DNA of 64,000 nt from a bacterium (GCA_016125045.1 WGML01000002.1:372001-436000), one strand, 5' to 3'. Positions 17,241 to 26,929 are shown, numbered from the stretch's first letter. Numbers and translations are program-made. Notes: a model not told the origin generated them from the letters alone.

Positions 17241-19454
17241 TCAGTGGGCTCCTTGTCCGGCGGGAGCCGAACCATCGCGCCTCGGCCGGAAAGCGAGCAG
17301 CATATTCCCCGGCGGCTGGCCGAACCGCGCATAGCCGGACTGCACGAACAGCGTCCCATCCGCCGCCACATAGGGGTGGCTGTCGATCGATCCGCCCTGG
17401 CCCGGAACGCCCGTCGTCGTGTCCTCATAGGTCCGGTTGGTGTTGGTCTCAAACAGGATGTCGCCGGTCGCGCCGTCGAAGATGCGCAAGACGCCCCCGG
17501 TCGTTCCGGTCACCACCGCCCCATCGATCACCAGCGCGGCCGGCGACATGCCGAGCCGGCAACGCACGTCGCGGCGGGGTGGCGGCGCCGCGGCGGCGGC
17601 GGCCTCCCTCTGCGCGATGAACGCGGCGGTTTCCGGGTCTTCGGGCGGCGTCCATTGCGCCCACACATCGCTCGGCTGAACCTCGATCGGGCCGGCCAGC
17701 GCATTCATCCGCATCGCCTCGGGCGGCCGGAACGCGCGTCCGGCGGGCGTCTCCTCGCCGCAGTCGGCGGCCGTCGGCTGATAGCTCCATTCGATCGCCC
17801 CCGTGTCCGGGTTGAGCGCATGAAGCCCCGGTCCCCACAACGGGTTCTGGTGGCGCCCCGGCGGATCGTTTGACGGTGCATAGATGCGCGCCCCGTCATA
17901 GGCCACGCCCCAATGCACCCCGCCTCCCGCCGAGCCGCGGCCGATCCGGTTCGCCCAGACCAGTTCGCCGTTGCGGTTCGGGTCGAGCGCCCAGACGACG
18001 CCGGATTTCTGCGGGGCGATGACAAGATCCCGGCCGCGCGGTGTGCGGATCAGCACCGGCGACCCGCCAAAATCGAAGTCCGGGCTATGATAGATGTCCG
18101 GGAAGTCGCAATTGGCTCCCCCGCGCGAGCAGGCGTAGTTCCAGATGTCCGCGCGGGTCGCCTGAAAGCCCCAGCGCTGCGCGCCTGTTTCAAGATCGAT
18201 CGCGAGAATGGCGTCCGATGTCTCCGTCGCCGGCCACGATGTGTTCTCGCCCGTGCCGGCGTAGAGCACGCCCCGTTCGGCGTCGATCGCCGGGGAGGAC
18301 CAGATGATCGCCCCCGAAGGCCCCCACTGCCGCGTTCCGGTGCGGCCGGTCAGCTGCGGTGTCGCCTCGGGCATCGTGCGTGCGACCCACAGCTGCTTGC
18401 CCGTCGCAAGGTCTAGCGCGGCGACCGCGCCCTGTCCGCGGCAGCACTCATAGTCGTCATACTGCGTGTAGTTCACCTCGATCGCCGATATCGGTGCATA
18501 CACCTTCCCGTCATGGACGGCCGGCGCCCCGGTGATGCGGTTCAGCTCGTTGAGCTTGACGTCGGTCACCCACAATTCGCGCCCGGTCTCGGCGTTGATC
18601 GCGTGCACCTTGGCGGTCGCGTCCCCGGTGATGAGCGCGGCCGGGCTTGTCGCCGTGGCCTCCGCGAAGGTCAGCGACGAGCGCAGCGTCATGTCCGACC
18701 GGTACATCCACTTCACGCAGCCAAGATCGGTGTCCAGCGCGTACACGCGGCCCGCATCCGTCGCGGCGACAAAGATCGTGTCCCCGACCACGACCGGTTG
18801 CGACCGCATGGTCGGGGTCTGCGGAAACGCCGCCGCCCAGGCGAGTTCGAGGTGCGGCATGTCCGCTTTGGTCAGCCCCGCGTCCTCGGCGGACTGGCTG
18901 CGATGGTTTTCAGGCCCGAAGCCGAAATTCGTGACCGACCGCTTCGCTCCGTCGAGGCGGACCTTGCGTTTCTTCGCCGGGCAGCGGGCCTGGTTGATCC
19001 AGCCGTCATTGACCTCCTCATTTTCGGGAAGCCATTTGATCAGCCGCTCAAGATCGTCCTTGGGAACGTCGCGCGACTGGTACTTCATGTAGCCGTAGAC
19101 CAGCGTGTAGCGAATGGTCGCCTCATTGAGCCGCCGCAGCGATTCAAGGCTCACCGCGCGTGAATCCTCGGCATTGTCGTGACAGCTCGCGCACCAGGAG
19201 TCATAAACCGCCCGGCCAGCCGCATCCGCCTCGGCGTCCGATACGAGAATCGCTCCGGCGGACGCCGCCTCGCCATGTCCGGCGCCATGTCCCGCCCCGC
19301 CGGCGAGCGCCGCCGGGTCTCCGGGTCTCGGCGCGCACGCGACCATCATCGCACAGGCCAGCGCACCGGCGAGCACACGGGCGAGCACACTGGCGAGCGG
19401 CCGCCCCGTCAACCATCGGGTTGCCGATCCATCGCGTGCGGTGTGGACTTGCAT
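17241..19454 (-). CDS. PQQ-dependent, cytochrome c-containing lipoprotein dehydrogenase (PVA dehydrogenase-like)
   Basis: A 737-aa exported quinohaemoprotein. The lipoprotein signal has its Cys at about 40 (MMVACAP). A Gly/His-rich spacer leads to a c-type haem motif CASCH (88-92). An eight-blade PQQ propeller follows from about residue 165, with repeats such as VYALDTDLGCVKW, VHAINAETGRELW, VAALDLATGKQLW and ILAIDLETGAQRW. Adjacent Cys residues in YECCRGQG resemble the disulfide ring of quinoprotein dehydrogenases. The order cytochrome-then-propeller is that of polyvinyl-alcohol dehydrogenases, which pass electrons to the respiratory chain. The substrate is unknown and no pqq genes are nearby. 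ATG at 19454 with GGAGACGG upstream. Confidence 0.85.
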   Translation of the reverse strand: MQVHTARDGSATRWLTGRPLASVLARVLAGALACAMMVACAPRPGDPAALAGGAGHGAGHGEAASAGAILVSDAEADAAGRAVYDSWCASCHDNAEDSRAVSLESLRRLNEATIRYTLVYGYMKYQSRDVPKDDLERLIKWLPENEEVNDGWINQARCPAKKRKVRLDGAKRSVTNFGFGPENHRSQSAEDAGLTKADMPHLELAWAAAFPQTPTMRSQPVVVGDTIFVAATDAGRVYALDTDLGCVKWMYRSDMTLRSSLTFAEATATSPAALITGDATAKVHAINAETGRELWVTDVKLNELNRITGAPAVHDGKVYAPISAIEVNYTQYDDYECCRGQGAVAALDLATGKQLWVARTMPEATPQLTGRTGTRQWGPSGAIIWSSPAIDAERGVLYAGTGENTSWPATETSDAILAIDLETGAQRWGFQATRADIWNYACSRGGANCDFPDIYHSPDFDFGGSPVLIRTPRGRDLVIAPQKSGVVWALDPNRNGELVWANRIGRGSAGGGVHWGVAYDGARIYAPSNDPPGRHQNPLWGPGLHALNPDTGAIEWSYQPTAADCGEETPAGRAFRPPEAMRMNALAGPIEVQPSDVWAQWTPPEDPETAAFIAQREAAAAAAPPPRRDVRCRLGMSPAALVIDGAVVTGTTGGVLRIFDGATGDILFETNTNRTYEDTTTGVPGQGGSIDSHPYVAADGTLFVQSGYARFGQPPGNMLLAFRPRRDGSAPAGQGAH

Positions 19455-19567
19455 ATCCGTCTCCCCGGGCGAGCGCTGTCGCGCTTCTTGTGTCTTGAAC
19501 GAAGGCTAGCGCGCAGGATGGCGGTTGGCCAGCGGAGTGGAAACCCGCCCTCGCCGGATCATGGACC

Positions 19568-20599
19568 TCAGGCCGCTTGCGACAGGCGCGCGGCCTCCTG
19601 CCTGCGCCGCGTCGGGTTCATTCCAGCCGATGCGAGCGCCGAATCGACCGCGTCGCCGAGGCGCGTATGGAAGGGTTGCGGCGACCAGCCGAGGCGTCCC
19701 TCCGCGGCGGACGGGTCAAGGATCGGGGGCCGCGCGTTCAGTCCGGCGGATGGCGCCGAGCTTTCAGCCATCCGCGCGACGATCGCCACGTGGGACTGTC
19801 CGTCCGGTCGCGGCGCGCGCGCGTCGAGGATCGTCGCCACGGCTTCGGCGAACTCCCGGTCGCGCCGTTCGACGCAGGCGGTGAATGCGTAGCCGCCCCC
19901 TGCCGGACCGCCGAGCGACAGGGCGGCGAGGAGACCGTCAGCGACATCCTCCACGGCGATCCAGTCGCGCATCGTGCAGCCGGCCGCGTCCGCCGCGAGG
20001 TCACGGCCCGCGACGAGCGCACTGACGAGCCTCGCGACCGGGCCGTCTGCGGGCTCGAAACAACCGAAAGCGTCACCGGACAGCGCGGGCGTCGCCTGCA
20101 CGCCGAGCGCCGCCGCCCAGTCCGTCGCGAGGCGAAAGCCGGTCTGTTCCGCAGCGATGCGCGCCGCCGCCCCGCCTTCGGCCGCATCCGGACCGGACGT
20201 CGCGGCGAGAAGCGCGCGCGCGGCGAAATGGATCACCACCGGCGTCGGCCCGGCGTCCGCCGCCCGCCGCGACTCAAGATCGCGCACCGCCTCCAGCAGC
20301 GCGAACATCGAGCCGATCCGGGCGTCATAAATCTCCTCCGCCGCCGACGTCGCCGCATCCACTACATGCAGCACGGCGTCCGGGGCGAACTCCCGGGTGA
20401 TCGAGCGCATCAGCCTGCGGTCGGACGCGTCGCCTTCAAACTGCACATAGAGGCTCGAACGCGCGAGAGCGGCGAGCCGCTCCGGCGGCCGCGACTTCGG
20501 CCGGCGGTCGACGTTCAGCACCTGGTCGCCGCGAGCGACGGCGGTGGCGATCACCGCCGAACCGATGAAGCTGCATCCACCTGCAATGAGATAGCGCAC
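19568..20599 (-). CDS. NAD-dependent epimerase/dehydratase-like protein, active site apparently degenerate
   Basis: A 343-aa extended-SDR protein. The NAD-binding motif is GGCSFIGSAV (residues 7-16), then VLNVDRRPKSR and the FEGDASDR strand-loop typical of UDP-glucose 4-epimerase and dTDP-glucose dehydratase. DWIAVEDVADGLLAAL near 215 and LGWSPQPFHTRLGDAV near the end are also family-like. The YxxxK catalytic pair normally about 30 residues after the serine strand is not visible; the region reads HFAARALLAATSGPDAAEGG. It may be a non-catalytic or altered relative. Start is GTG 20599 with GGAG upstream; 48 bases after the methyltransferase, likely one operon. Confidence 0.7.
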   Translation of the reverse strand: MRYLIAGGCSFIGSAVIATAVARGDQVLNVDRRPKSRPPERLAALARSSLYVQFEGDASDRRLMRSITREFAPDAVLHVVDAATSAAEEIYDARIGSMFALLEAVRDLESRRAADAGPTPVVIHFAARALLAATSGPDAAEGGAAARIAAEQTGFRLATDWAAALGVQATPALSGDAFGCFEPADGPVARLVSALVAGRDLAADAAGCTMRDWIAVEDVADGLLAALSLGGPAGGGYAFTACVERRDREFAEAVATILDARAPRPDGQSHVAIVARMAESSAPSAGLNARPPILDPSAAEGRLGWSPQPFHTRLGDAVDSALASAGMNPTRRRQEAARLSQAA

Positions 20600-20647
20600 G
20601 CGCGTCGCTCCGCCTCGAGACCCCAGACCGCATCCAACAGGATTCGC

Positions 20648-21469
20648 TCAGCCCTGCGAAGCCGGCCGGCGCGACCACCTTGCGTGGGCGAGGGCGAGGG
20701 CTCCTGCTGTCGCCACATTCAGGCTGTCCACCCCCTCGCGGATCGGCAGCCGCACCGACCGCGTCCGCGCGAGCAGATCCGGCGGCAGGCCGGGCCCCTC
20801 GGCGCCAAGGATGATCGCAAGCCGCGCCGGCGGAGCAAGGTCGGGCAGCGCCGCCGCTCCACCCGGGGAAAGCGCCCAGGTCTCGAATCCCGCCCGGCTC
20901 AGCGCATCGATCATGTCCCCGCCACTTCCACCCCGGGCGAACGGCGTCGACAGCACGGTTCCGGCCGACACCCGGATCGCCTTGCGATAGAGCGGATCGC
21001 AGGACCCGGCGTCGAGCAGCACGGCGTCCGCGCCGAACGCAGCGGCGTTGCGGAAGCACGCGCCGACATTGTCATGGTTCGACAGGCCGACCAGGCCCAG
21101 AATCAACGCCTCCGGGCCAGCGGCCGCGAGCAGCGCGCCAGCGTCATCCGCTGCGATCCGCCGGGCGAGCGCCAGCACGCCGCGGTGCACATGGAACCCC
21201 GCGACCGCGTCCATCACCGATTGCGGTGCCACATACACGGCCACCTCCGGGGCAAGTCGGCTCACCACGGAGGCAAGCGGCGCGAGCCGCGACTCCGCGA
21301 GCAGCACGGCCTCGACCGGAAAGCGCGATGCGTCGACCAGCCGCCCCAGGGTCACGCGGCCTTCAACGATGAACAGGCCGTCGCGTCTCCCAAGATCGCG
21401 CTCGCGGACCGACATGAACGGCGCGAGGCGGGGGTCGTCAGCATGGGGTGTCGGGACGAAGTTCGGCAT
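20648..21469 (-). CDS. TrmH/SpoU-family RNA 2'-O-methyltransferase
   Basis: A 273-aa SPOUT (alpha/beta knot) methyltransferase using S-adenosylmethionine. All three SpoU motifs are present: LVGLSNHDNVGACFRNAAAF (motif 1, with the catalytic Asn-x-x-Arg pattern), ILGAEGPGLP (motif 2) and LPIREGVDSLNVATAGALAL (motif 3, knot). The N-terminal domain (FIVEGRVTLGRLVD) matches the substrate-binding domain of 23S rRNA or tRNA enzymes; which RNA is modified is unclear. Start ATG 21469, with GTG 21472 directly before it; no clear ribosome-binding site. Divergent from the TonB receptor. Confidence 0.9.
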   Translation of the reverse strand: MPNFVPTPHADDPRLAPFMSVRERDLGRRDGLFIVEGRVTLGRLVDASRFPVEAVLLAESRLAPLASVVSRLAPEVAVYVAPQSVMDAVAGFHVHRGVLALARRIAADDAGALLAAAGPEALILGLVGLSNHDNVGACFRNAAAFGADAVLLDAGSCDPLYRKAIRVSAGTVLSTPFARGGSGGDMIDALSRAGFETWALSPGGAAALPDLAPPARLAIILGAEGPGLPPDLLARTRSVRLPIREGVDSLNVATAGALALAHARWSRRPASQG

Positions 21470-21514
21470 CACATACGCCCGTCCAAAAAAATCGTCCCGC
21501 GGTCATTTCTTTGA

Positions 21515-21550
21515 TTGACGCGCACTCTCCGTTCGGTTGAACTGCGTCAA
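21515..21550. promoter_or_regulatory. inverted repeat TTGACGC...GCGTCAA upstream of TonB receptor
   Basis: Perfect 7-base arms at 21515-21521 and 21544-21550 flank a 22-base centre, 45-80 bases before the receptor start at 21595. The spacing is long for a simple repressor site. It could be an operator or a chance match, and no adjacent regulator supports it. Confidence 0.25.
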
Positions 21551-21594
21551 ATTGTCAACCGCGTTCAGCGGTGGCGCACCGGAGGGAGAGAACC

Positions 21595-24500
21595 ATGAGA
21601 TTTGCCGCTTTGCGCGGAGTTTCCGCCATTGGAATTTTGTTTGGGCTGGCCGGGGGAGCCTACGCCCAGACGCCGCAGTCGGCAGGGGACGGCGTCGATC
21701 GCATCGGCCCCCAGCAGCAGCAACAGCAGGCGGAGGAAGAGGAGCTTGAACGCTCCGGCGCCCGCATCACCATAACGGGGTCCAACATTGTAGGCGCGGT
21801 GGAGTCGGCCGCGCTTCCGGTCGATGTCTTCACCGCCGAGGAATCCCTCCAGCAGGGCAATCAGACCCCGCTCGAATTCATCAAGTCGCTGCCGCTCGTC
21901 GGCTCGACCGTCGGGGAGACGAACCAGTTCCAGGCCGGTTACGCCAGCATCGGGGCCTCGACGCTCAACCTGCGCGGGCTCGGCGGCGGCCGGACGCTCA
22001 CCATCTTCAACGGCCGCAGATTCTCCGAAAACACCAACATGATCCCGTCGATCGCCCTTGAGCGGACGGAGATCCTGAAGGACGGCGGCGCGGTGGTCTA
22101 CGGCGCTGACGCCACGGGCGGCGTGGTCAACTTCATCACGCGCGACAGCTTCGACGGGGTCATCGTCGACGGCGAATACAAGTTCGTCGAAGGGTCGGAC
22201 GGCGACTATAATCTCGGGCTCCTCTGGGGCAAGGAGTTCGAGTCCTCGAACCTCATGGTTTCACTCGAGTGGAACCACCGCAGCGAGCTCGACGCGATCG
22301 AACGCGACTGGACCATCCAGCCCTTCTCCCGCAACAACACGCCCTGGGCGCCCTACCACACCTATGGCAGCTATCTGCTTCGCTCGCCCACCGGCTCCAC
22401 CCTCGGCCTCGTGCAGGACTTCACGGCCGACGAGTGCCGGACCTCGACGGGTCCGGTCGAGGGGCAGAACCGCACCATCAGCGGTCTCCCCGTTTGCTGG
22501 TGGAACTACATGATCCACACCTACAATCTGGTAGAAGAGCTCGATCAATACCGGCTCTACGGCCAGTACACCGCCGACCTTTCGGACAATCTTCGGCTCA
22601 CGGCCCAGATTTCGTATGGCAAGTCGCTTGCGCCGGACATCGGAACCGTGGCGGCCTACCAGACCAATGTCGGGCCGGCGGCCGCGACCGGGACCGCGTT
22701 CCAGTATCGCGTCCCGCGCTCGAACCCCTATTTCAATTCCTTCCTTCAGCAGAATGCGAGCCAGATCAATCCGGCCGTGCTTCCCCTGATCGCCGCGGCT
22801 GACCAGTTCCTCACCATCATCTGGGGACCGGGCGGCGTGCCGCACAGCGGAACCGGCGGGCAGGGATCGCACCCGCGCACCGAACTTGAAAACTGGAACG
22901 CGGTGATCGCGCTCGACGGCGACTTTGACGGCATCGCCGGCGACTGGCTGTCGACCTGGAAGCTCGACGGCGTTTTCAACTACGCCACCACCGACTCCAC
23001 CCTGCCGGACACGATCGGCTACCGGGTTCAGCAGGCGCTCAACGGCTTCGGCGGCCCGAACTGCAACGCGCCGGACCTGGTGCCGGACCGGTTCGACCTC
23101 GCGGGGCTCGACGCCAACAACAATGGCTGGGTGTCGCCGGAGGAATTCTACGCCGTCGTCGGAACGCAGAACCCCGGCGCGGCGGGCCGCAATGGCTGCC
23201 TCTGGCTCAACCCGTTCTCGTCCAACTACGCGGCGAACCAGACCTTCGGCACGCCGAACCCCCGCTACATTCAGGGCAACGAGAACTCGGCGGAGCTCAC
23301 CCGCTGGCTCTTCGACGAACGTCAGACCGAGAACACCAACACCAACCTCACGATCGACGCGCTCGTCTCAGGCGGCTCGCCGATCCAGCTTCCGGGCGGG
23401 ATGGTGGCTTGGGCGGCCGGCGCCCAGTGGCGGCAGGCGGAGGGACGCGAGTCCACCTCCAGCGAGTTCATCGAACCGAGCCGCTTCCCCTGCGCCTGGC
23501 CGGGACAGCGGGTTGGCGACGCCTTCCCGATCAACGCGGCCCGCACGCAGATCGGCGGGTGCCCGGCCGAACAGCCGCCCTACTGGTTCTTCGGGTCGGA
23601 CGCTCAGACCAAGTCCGACCAGCAGCAGTACTCCTACTTCGGCGAGATGCAGATCCCGGTGCTCGACAATCTGAGCTTCCAGCTCGCCGCCCGCCGCGAG
23701 GAATTCCCGCGCGGCGGCCTGGGCGCCACCGTCTACAAGGTCGCCGGCAAGTGGGATCCGTTCTCCTGGCTCGCGGTGCGCGGGTCGTTCGGCACCAACT
23801 ACGCAACCCCGCCGAACAACATCGTTCCGGGCAATGTCAGCACCGGCCTGTCGCTGATCGCCGCCGCCGGCAACAAATACCTGCGCGTGTCGACCGTCAC
23901 CCTCGACGGGATCCAGCCCGAAACCGCCGAAGTCGGCAATTTCGGCCTGATCTTCAACTTCGATCAGGGCCTGCCGCTCGACGGCGCCTTCCGCCTGTCG
24001 CTCGACTATTTCGACTTCACCATCAAGGATGAGATCAAGACGGTCAGCCACAACCAGATCCTCAACACGGTGTTCGCGGACGGCCAGCCGCGAACCGCCG
24101 CCGGCAGGATCAACTGTTCGGCGCCGCTGATCGGGCGGATCACCTTCCTCAACGGCATCGGGGCGGCGGGTTGCACGCAAGGGGTCACGGTCGGCGATGA
24201 CGTGACCTCGGTCGCCTCCGTGTTCGGCAACGGGCCGGGCGCGAAGACCTCGGGCGTCGACATCGACGCGAGCTACCGCTTCGGCGCGCTGGGCGGCGAT
24301 CTCGCATTCGGACTCAACGCCACCAACGTCCTCGCCTACGAGATCCAGGCCTTCCTCCTCAACGGGGTTCAGCTCACTCCGGCGGTCGACGGCCTTGGCT
24401 TCGCCAACTACTCGCGGGACGGGGACGTGTCGTCCGAATGGCGCGGCAACACCTACGTCAACTACAATTCTGGCAACCACAATCTTCGTTATGTGCTGCG

Positions 24501-24747
24501 ATACATCCAGGGCGTGACGGACGACCGCTTCATCGGCACGGCGAACGAGCGGATCGACGACTTCACGACCCACAACCTCTACTACCAGTACACGCTGCCA
24601 TGGGATGAGGACTTCACCTTGAGCCTCTCCATCGACAACGTGACGGACGAAGACCCGCCGTTCACGGTGCAGCAGTACAGCTACGATCCGTTCATCGGTA
24701 ACCCGCTTGGGCGGACATTCGAGGTCGGCGTGCGCAAGCGCTTCTGA
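21595..24747 (+). CDS. TonB-dependent outer-membrane receptor with an embedded EF-hand loop
   Basis: A 1050-aa outer-membrane protein. The signal peptide ends at AYA-Q (about residue 22). A Gln/Glu-rich spacer and ERSGARITITGSNIVG precede the plug domain (about 50-170), which includes LNLRGLGGGRTLTIFNGRRF and ILKDGGAVVYGADATGGVVN. The long beta-barrel ends in EVGVRKRF with the terminal Phe needed for barrel assembly. Residues 506-517 (DANNNGWVSPEE) form a canonical EF-hand calcium loop in what should be an extracellular segment. Type is the Caulobacterales/Sphingomonad receptor class that often takes up carbohydrates or peptides; substrate unknown. ATG 21595 follows GGAGGGAG; a strong terminator follows. 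Confidence 0.92.
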   Translation: MRFAALRGVSAIGILFGLAGGAYAQTPQSAGDGVDRIGPQQQQQQAEEEELERSGARITITGSNIVGAVESAALPVDVFTAEESLQQGNQTPLEFIKSLPLVGSTVGETNQFQAGYASIGASTLNLRGLGGGRTLTIFNGRRFSENTNMIPSIALERTEILKDGGAVVYGADATGGVVNFITRDSFDGVIVDGEYKFVEGSDGDYNLGLLWGKEFESSNLMVSLEWNHRSELDAIERDWTIQPFSRNNTPWAPYHTYGSYLLRSPTGSTLGLVQDFTADECRTSTGPVEGQNRTISGLPVCWWNYMIHTYNLVEELDQYRLYGQYTADLSDNLRLTAQISYGKSLAPDIGTVAAYQTNVGPAAATGTAFQYRVPRSNPYFNSFLQQNASQINPAVLPLIAAADQFLTIIWGPGGVPHSGTGGQGSHPRTELENWNAVIALDGDFDGIAGDWLSTWKLDGVFNYATTDSTLPDTIGYRVQQALNGFGGPNCNAPDLVPDRFDLAGLDANNNGWVSPEEFYAVVGTQNPGAAGRNGCLWLNPFSSNYAANQTFGTPNPRYIQGNENSAELTRWLFDERQTENTNTNLTIDALVSGGSPIQLPGGMVAWAAGAQWRQAEGRESTSSEFIEPSRFPCAWPGQRVGDAFPINAARTQIGGCPAEQPPYWFFGSDAQTKSDQQQYSYFGEMQIPVLDNLSFQLAARREEFPRGGLGATVYKVAGKWDPFSWLAVRGSFGTNYATPPNNIVPGNVSTGLSLIAAAGNKYLRVSTVTLDGIQPETAEVGNFGLIFNFDQGLPLDGAFRLSLDYFDFTIKDEIKTVSHNQILNTVFADGQPRTAAGRINCSAPLIGRITFLNGIGAAGCTQGVTVGDDVTSVASVFGNGPGAKTSGVDIDASYRFGALGGDLAFGLNATNVLAYEIQAFLLNGVQLTPAVDGLGFANYSRDGDVSSEWRGNTYVNYNSGNHNLRYVLRYIQGVTDDRFIGTANERIDDFTTHNLYYQYTLPWDEDFTLSLSIDNVTDEDPPFTVQQYSYDPFIGNPLGRTFEVGVRKRF

Positions 24748-24770
24748 TCCTCAAGGCAAGGCGAAGTGCA

Positions 24771-24813
24771 GGCTCCCCCCCCTCGGGCGATGAGGGCGGG
24801 GAGCCTTCTTTTT
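24771..24813 (+). terminator. strong intrinsic terminator after the TonB receptor
   Basis: A GC-rich stem pairs GGCTCCCC-C-CCCTC with GAGGG-C-GGGGAGCC (13 pairs, one central C-C mismatch), loop GGGCGAT, followed by TTCTTTTT. It starts 24 bases after the receptor stop at 24747. This is the clearest terminator in the window. Confidence 0.85.
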
Positions 24814-24944
24814 GCGCGCGGGCGAGCGCCTGGTCATGCATGATGACGCCGGGCGGGGGTTTCCTTTTTCGTTGCACCGGGCTCTTGTCTGCCCGATCGT
24901 CCGCCGTAGCCCGTTCGCCACGCACCTGAAAGCCCGACCCTGCA

Positions 24945-26852
24945 ATGACCGCCCCTGCGCCCCTTCTCCAAGTCGAAGACCTCAGCGTCGCCTTTCACAC
25001 CGAGGACGGCGAGATCGAGGCGGTGAAATCCCTGTCCTTCTCGGTCGCGCCCGGAGAGTGCGTTGCCCTCGTCGGGGAAAGCGGCTCGGGCAAGAGCCAG
25101 ACCGTGCTCGGCGTCGTCGGGCTCACCGCCGCCAATGGACGCGTCACGGGTTCAGCCCGGTTCGAGGGCCAGGAGCTGATCGGCCTCGATCGGCGGGCGC
25201 TCGACCGGATCCGCGGTCCGCGCATCGCCATGATCTTCCAGGACCCGCTCACCTCGCTCACCCCCCATATGACGGTCGGCGCGCAGATGATCGAGGGGCT
25301 CACGCGCCACGCGGGCGTCAAGGGGCAGGCGGCCGAGGACGCAGCCGTCGAATGGCTGGAGCGGGTGCGCATCCCCGAAGCGCGCCGCCGGCTGCACCAG
25401 TTCCCGCACGAACTCTCCGGCGGCATGCGCCAGCGCGTCATGATCGCCGCGGCCATGCTCTGCGGCCCGTCGCTCCTCCTCGCCGATGAGCCGACGACCG
25501 CCCTCGACGTCACCGTTCAGGCGCAGGTGCTGGACCTGATGGACGACCTCAAGCGGGAGACGCGCGCCGGCCTCGTCCTCATCACCCACGACATGGGCGT
25601 CGTCGCCCGCATGGCCGACCGGGTGCTCGTCATGCGTCACGGCGAAGTGGTCGAGCGCGGCGAGGTCGATGCGATCTTCGCCGCCCCTCAGCACGCCTAC
25701 ACCCGCATGCTGCTCGATGCGATGCCGCGGCTCGACCGCAAGGGTCGCGGCGGCCGCCCGGAGCTTGCGCCCGTTCCCGAACCCTCAGCCAGCCCCGCGC
25801 CGGGCGCGGACGGGAAGGGGCAGGGCGACGGGTCCGGTGATGGGTCTGGCGATGGGTCCGGCCTGCTCCTAAAGGTGGAGGACCTCCAGGTCACGTTCCC
25901 GGTCAATGTCGGGGGCGGCCTGTTCGGCAAGCGGGTCGATTTGCGCGCCGTCGACGGCGTCAGCTTTGACCTTCGGGAGGGCGAGACCCTTGGCGTCGTC
26001 GGCGAGAGCGGCTGCGGCAAGTCCACGCTCGCGCGCGCCGTGCTGCGTCTGCTTGATCCGAAGGCGGGGTCCGTCTCCTGGCTGGGGCGCAACATCGCCT
26101 CCGCCTCGCGCGACGAAATGCAGCCGCTGCGCCGCGAGCTCCAGATCGTCTTCCAGGACCCGCTCGCGAGCCTCGATCCGCGCATGACGATCGGCGATTC
26201 GATCGCGGAGCCGATCACGGTCTTCTCCCCCGGCGTCAGCCGCCGCGAGCGCGAGGAGGCGGCGCGCGAGATCATGAAGCGCGTCGATCTCGATCCGAAC
26301 CTCGTGAACCGCTACCCGCACGAACTCTCCGGCGGGCAGAACCAGCGCGTCGGGGTTGCGCGCGCGATGATCCTGCGGCCGCGTCTTGTCGTCTGCGACG
26401 AGGCGGTGTCAGCGCTCGACGTGTCGGTGCAGGCGCAGATCCTCGACCTGCTGATCGGGCTTCAGCGCGAATTTCGCCTCGCCATGATGTTCATCAGCCA
26501 CGATCTCTCGGTGGTGCGTGAGGTCAGCCATCGCGTGATGGTCCTTTATCTCGGCCGGGTGGTTGAGTTCGCCCCGCGCGACGCGCTGTTCGAACGCCCC
26601 CGCCATCCCTACACGCGGGCGCTGATTTCCGCCGCGCCCGTCCCGGATCCGGTTCGCGAACGCACCCGCCCCCGGGTCAAACTGTCGGGCGACCTGCCGT
26701 CCCCGCTCGATCCGCGCGCGAGCCTGCGTTTCCTGAAGTCGCGGCTCGACGACGCCGGTAGCTATCGGCCCAGAATGATCGAGGTCGCGCCCGGACATTT
26801 CGTCGCCGAGCATGATCCGTTCGAGGGCGGCGAGGGGCTCTACGCCGCCTGA
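24945..26852 (+). CDS. fused dual-ATPase of an oligopeptide/nickel-type ABC importer
   Basis: A 635-aa protein with two complete cassettes, a DppD-DppF (OppD-OppF) fusion. Cassette 1 has [25 protein letters not shown] and [13 protein letters not shown]. Cassette 2 has [24 protein letters not shown] and [12 protein letters not shown]. Each is followed by the OppD/F C-terminal extension ([26 protein letters not shown]). The linker holds three DGSG repeats. It would power uptake of peptides or similar solutes at the inner membrane, but no permease or binding protein is within the window, so partners must be encoded elsewhere. ATG at 24945. Only one cassette keeps the standard DEPTTALD; the second reads DEAVSALD, common in this family. 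Confidence 0.9.
   Translation: MTAPAPLLQVEDLSVAFHTEDGEIEAVKSLSFSVAPGECVALVGESGSGKSQTVLGVVGLTAANGRVTGSARFEGQELIGLDRRALDRIRGPRIAMIFQDPLTSLTPHMTVGAQMIEGLTRHAGVKGQAAEDAAVEWLERVRIPEARRRLHQFPHELSGGMRQRVMIAAAMLCGPSLLLADEPTTALDVTVQAQVLDLMDDLKRETRAGLVLITHDMGVVARMADRVLVMRHGEVVERGEVDAIFAAPQHAYTRMLLDAMPRLDRKGRGGRPELAPVPEPSASPAPGADGKGQGDGSGDGSGDGSGLLLKVEDLQVTFPVNVGGGLFGKRVDLRAVDGVSFDLREGETLGVVGESGCGKSTLARAVLRLLDPKAGSVSWLGRNIASASRDEMQPLRRELQIVFQDPLASLDPRMTIGDSIAEPITVFSPGVSRREREEAAREIMKRVDLDPNLVNRYPHELSGGQNQRVGVARAMILRPRLVVCDEAVSALDVSVQAQILDLLIGLQREFRLAMMFISHDLSVVREVSHRVMVLYLGRVVEFAPRDALFERPRHPYTRALISAAPVPDPVRERTRPRVKLSGDLPSPLDPRASLRFLKSRLDDAGSYRPRMIEVAPGHFVAEHDPFEGGEGLYAA
25827..25862 (+). repeat. three tandem 12-base repeats encoding DGSG
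   Basis: Three in-frame copies of a GAYGGGTCYGGY unit encode [12 protein letters not shown] in the linker between the two ATP-binding cassettes. A flexible spacer of this kind could vary in copy number between strains. Confidence 0.8.
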
Positions 26853-26929
26853 TCCGCGCGCCGAAACGGCCATCCGCCGCCAATCCCAGCCCTCTATCCA
26901 GCCTGCGGCGTCACGCCGCTCAATTGTGA

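Noticed and set aside
19577-21514. 645-aa plus-strand frame across the epimerase-like and methyltransferase genes
   Set aside because: Arg-rich, low-complexity product; both minus-strand genes show real motifs and ribosome-binding sites.
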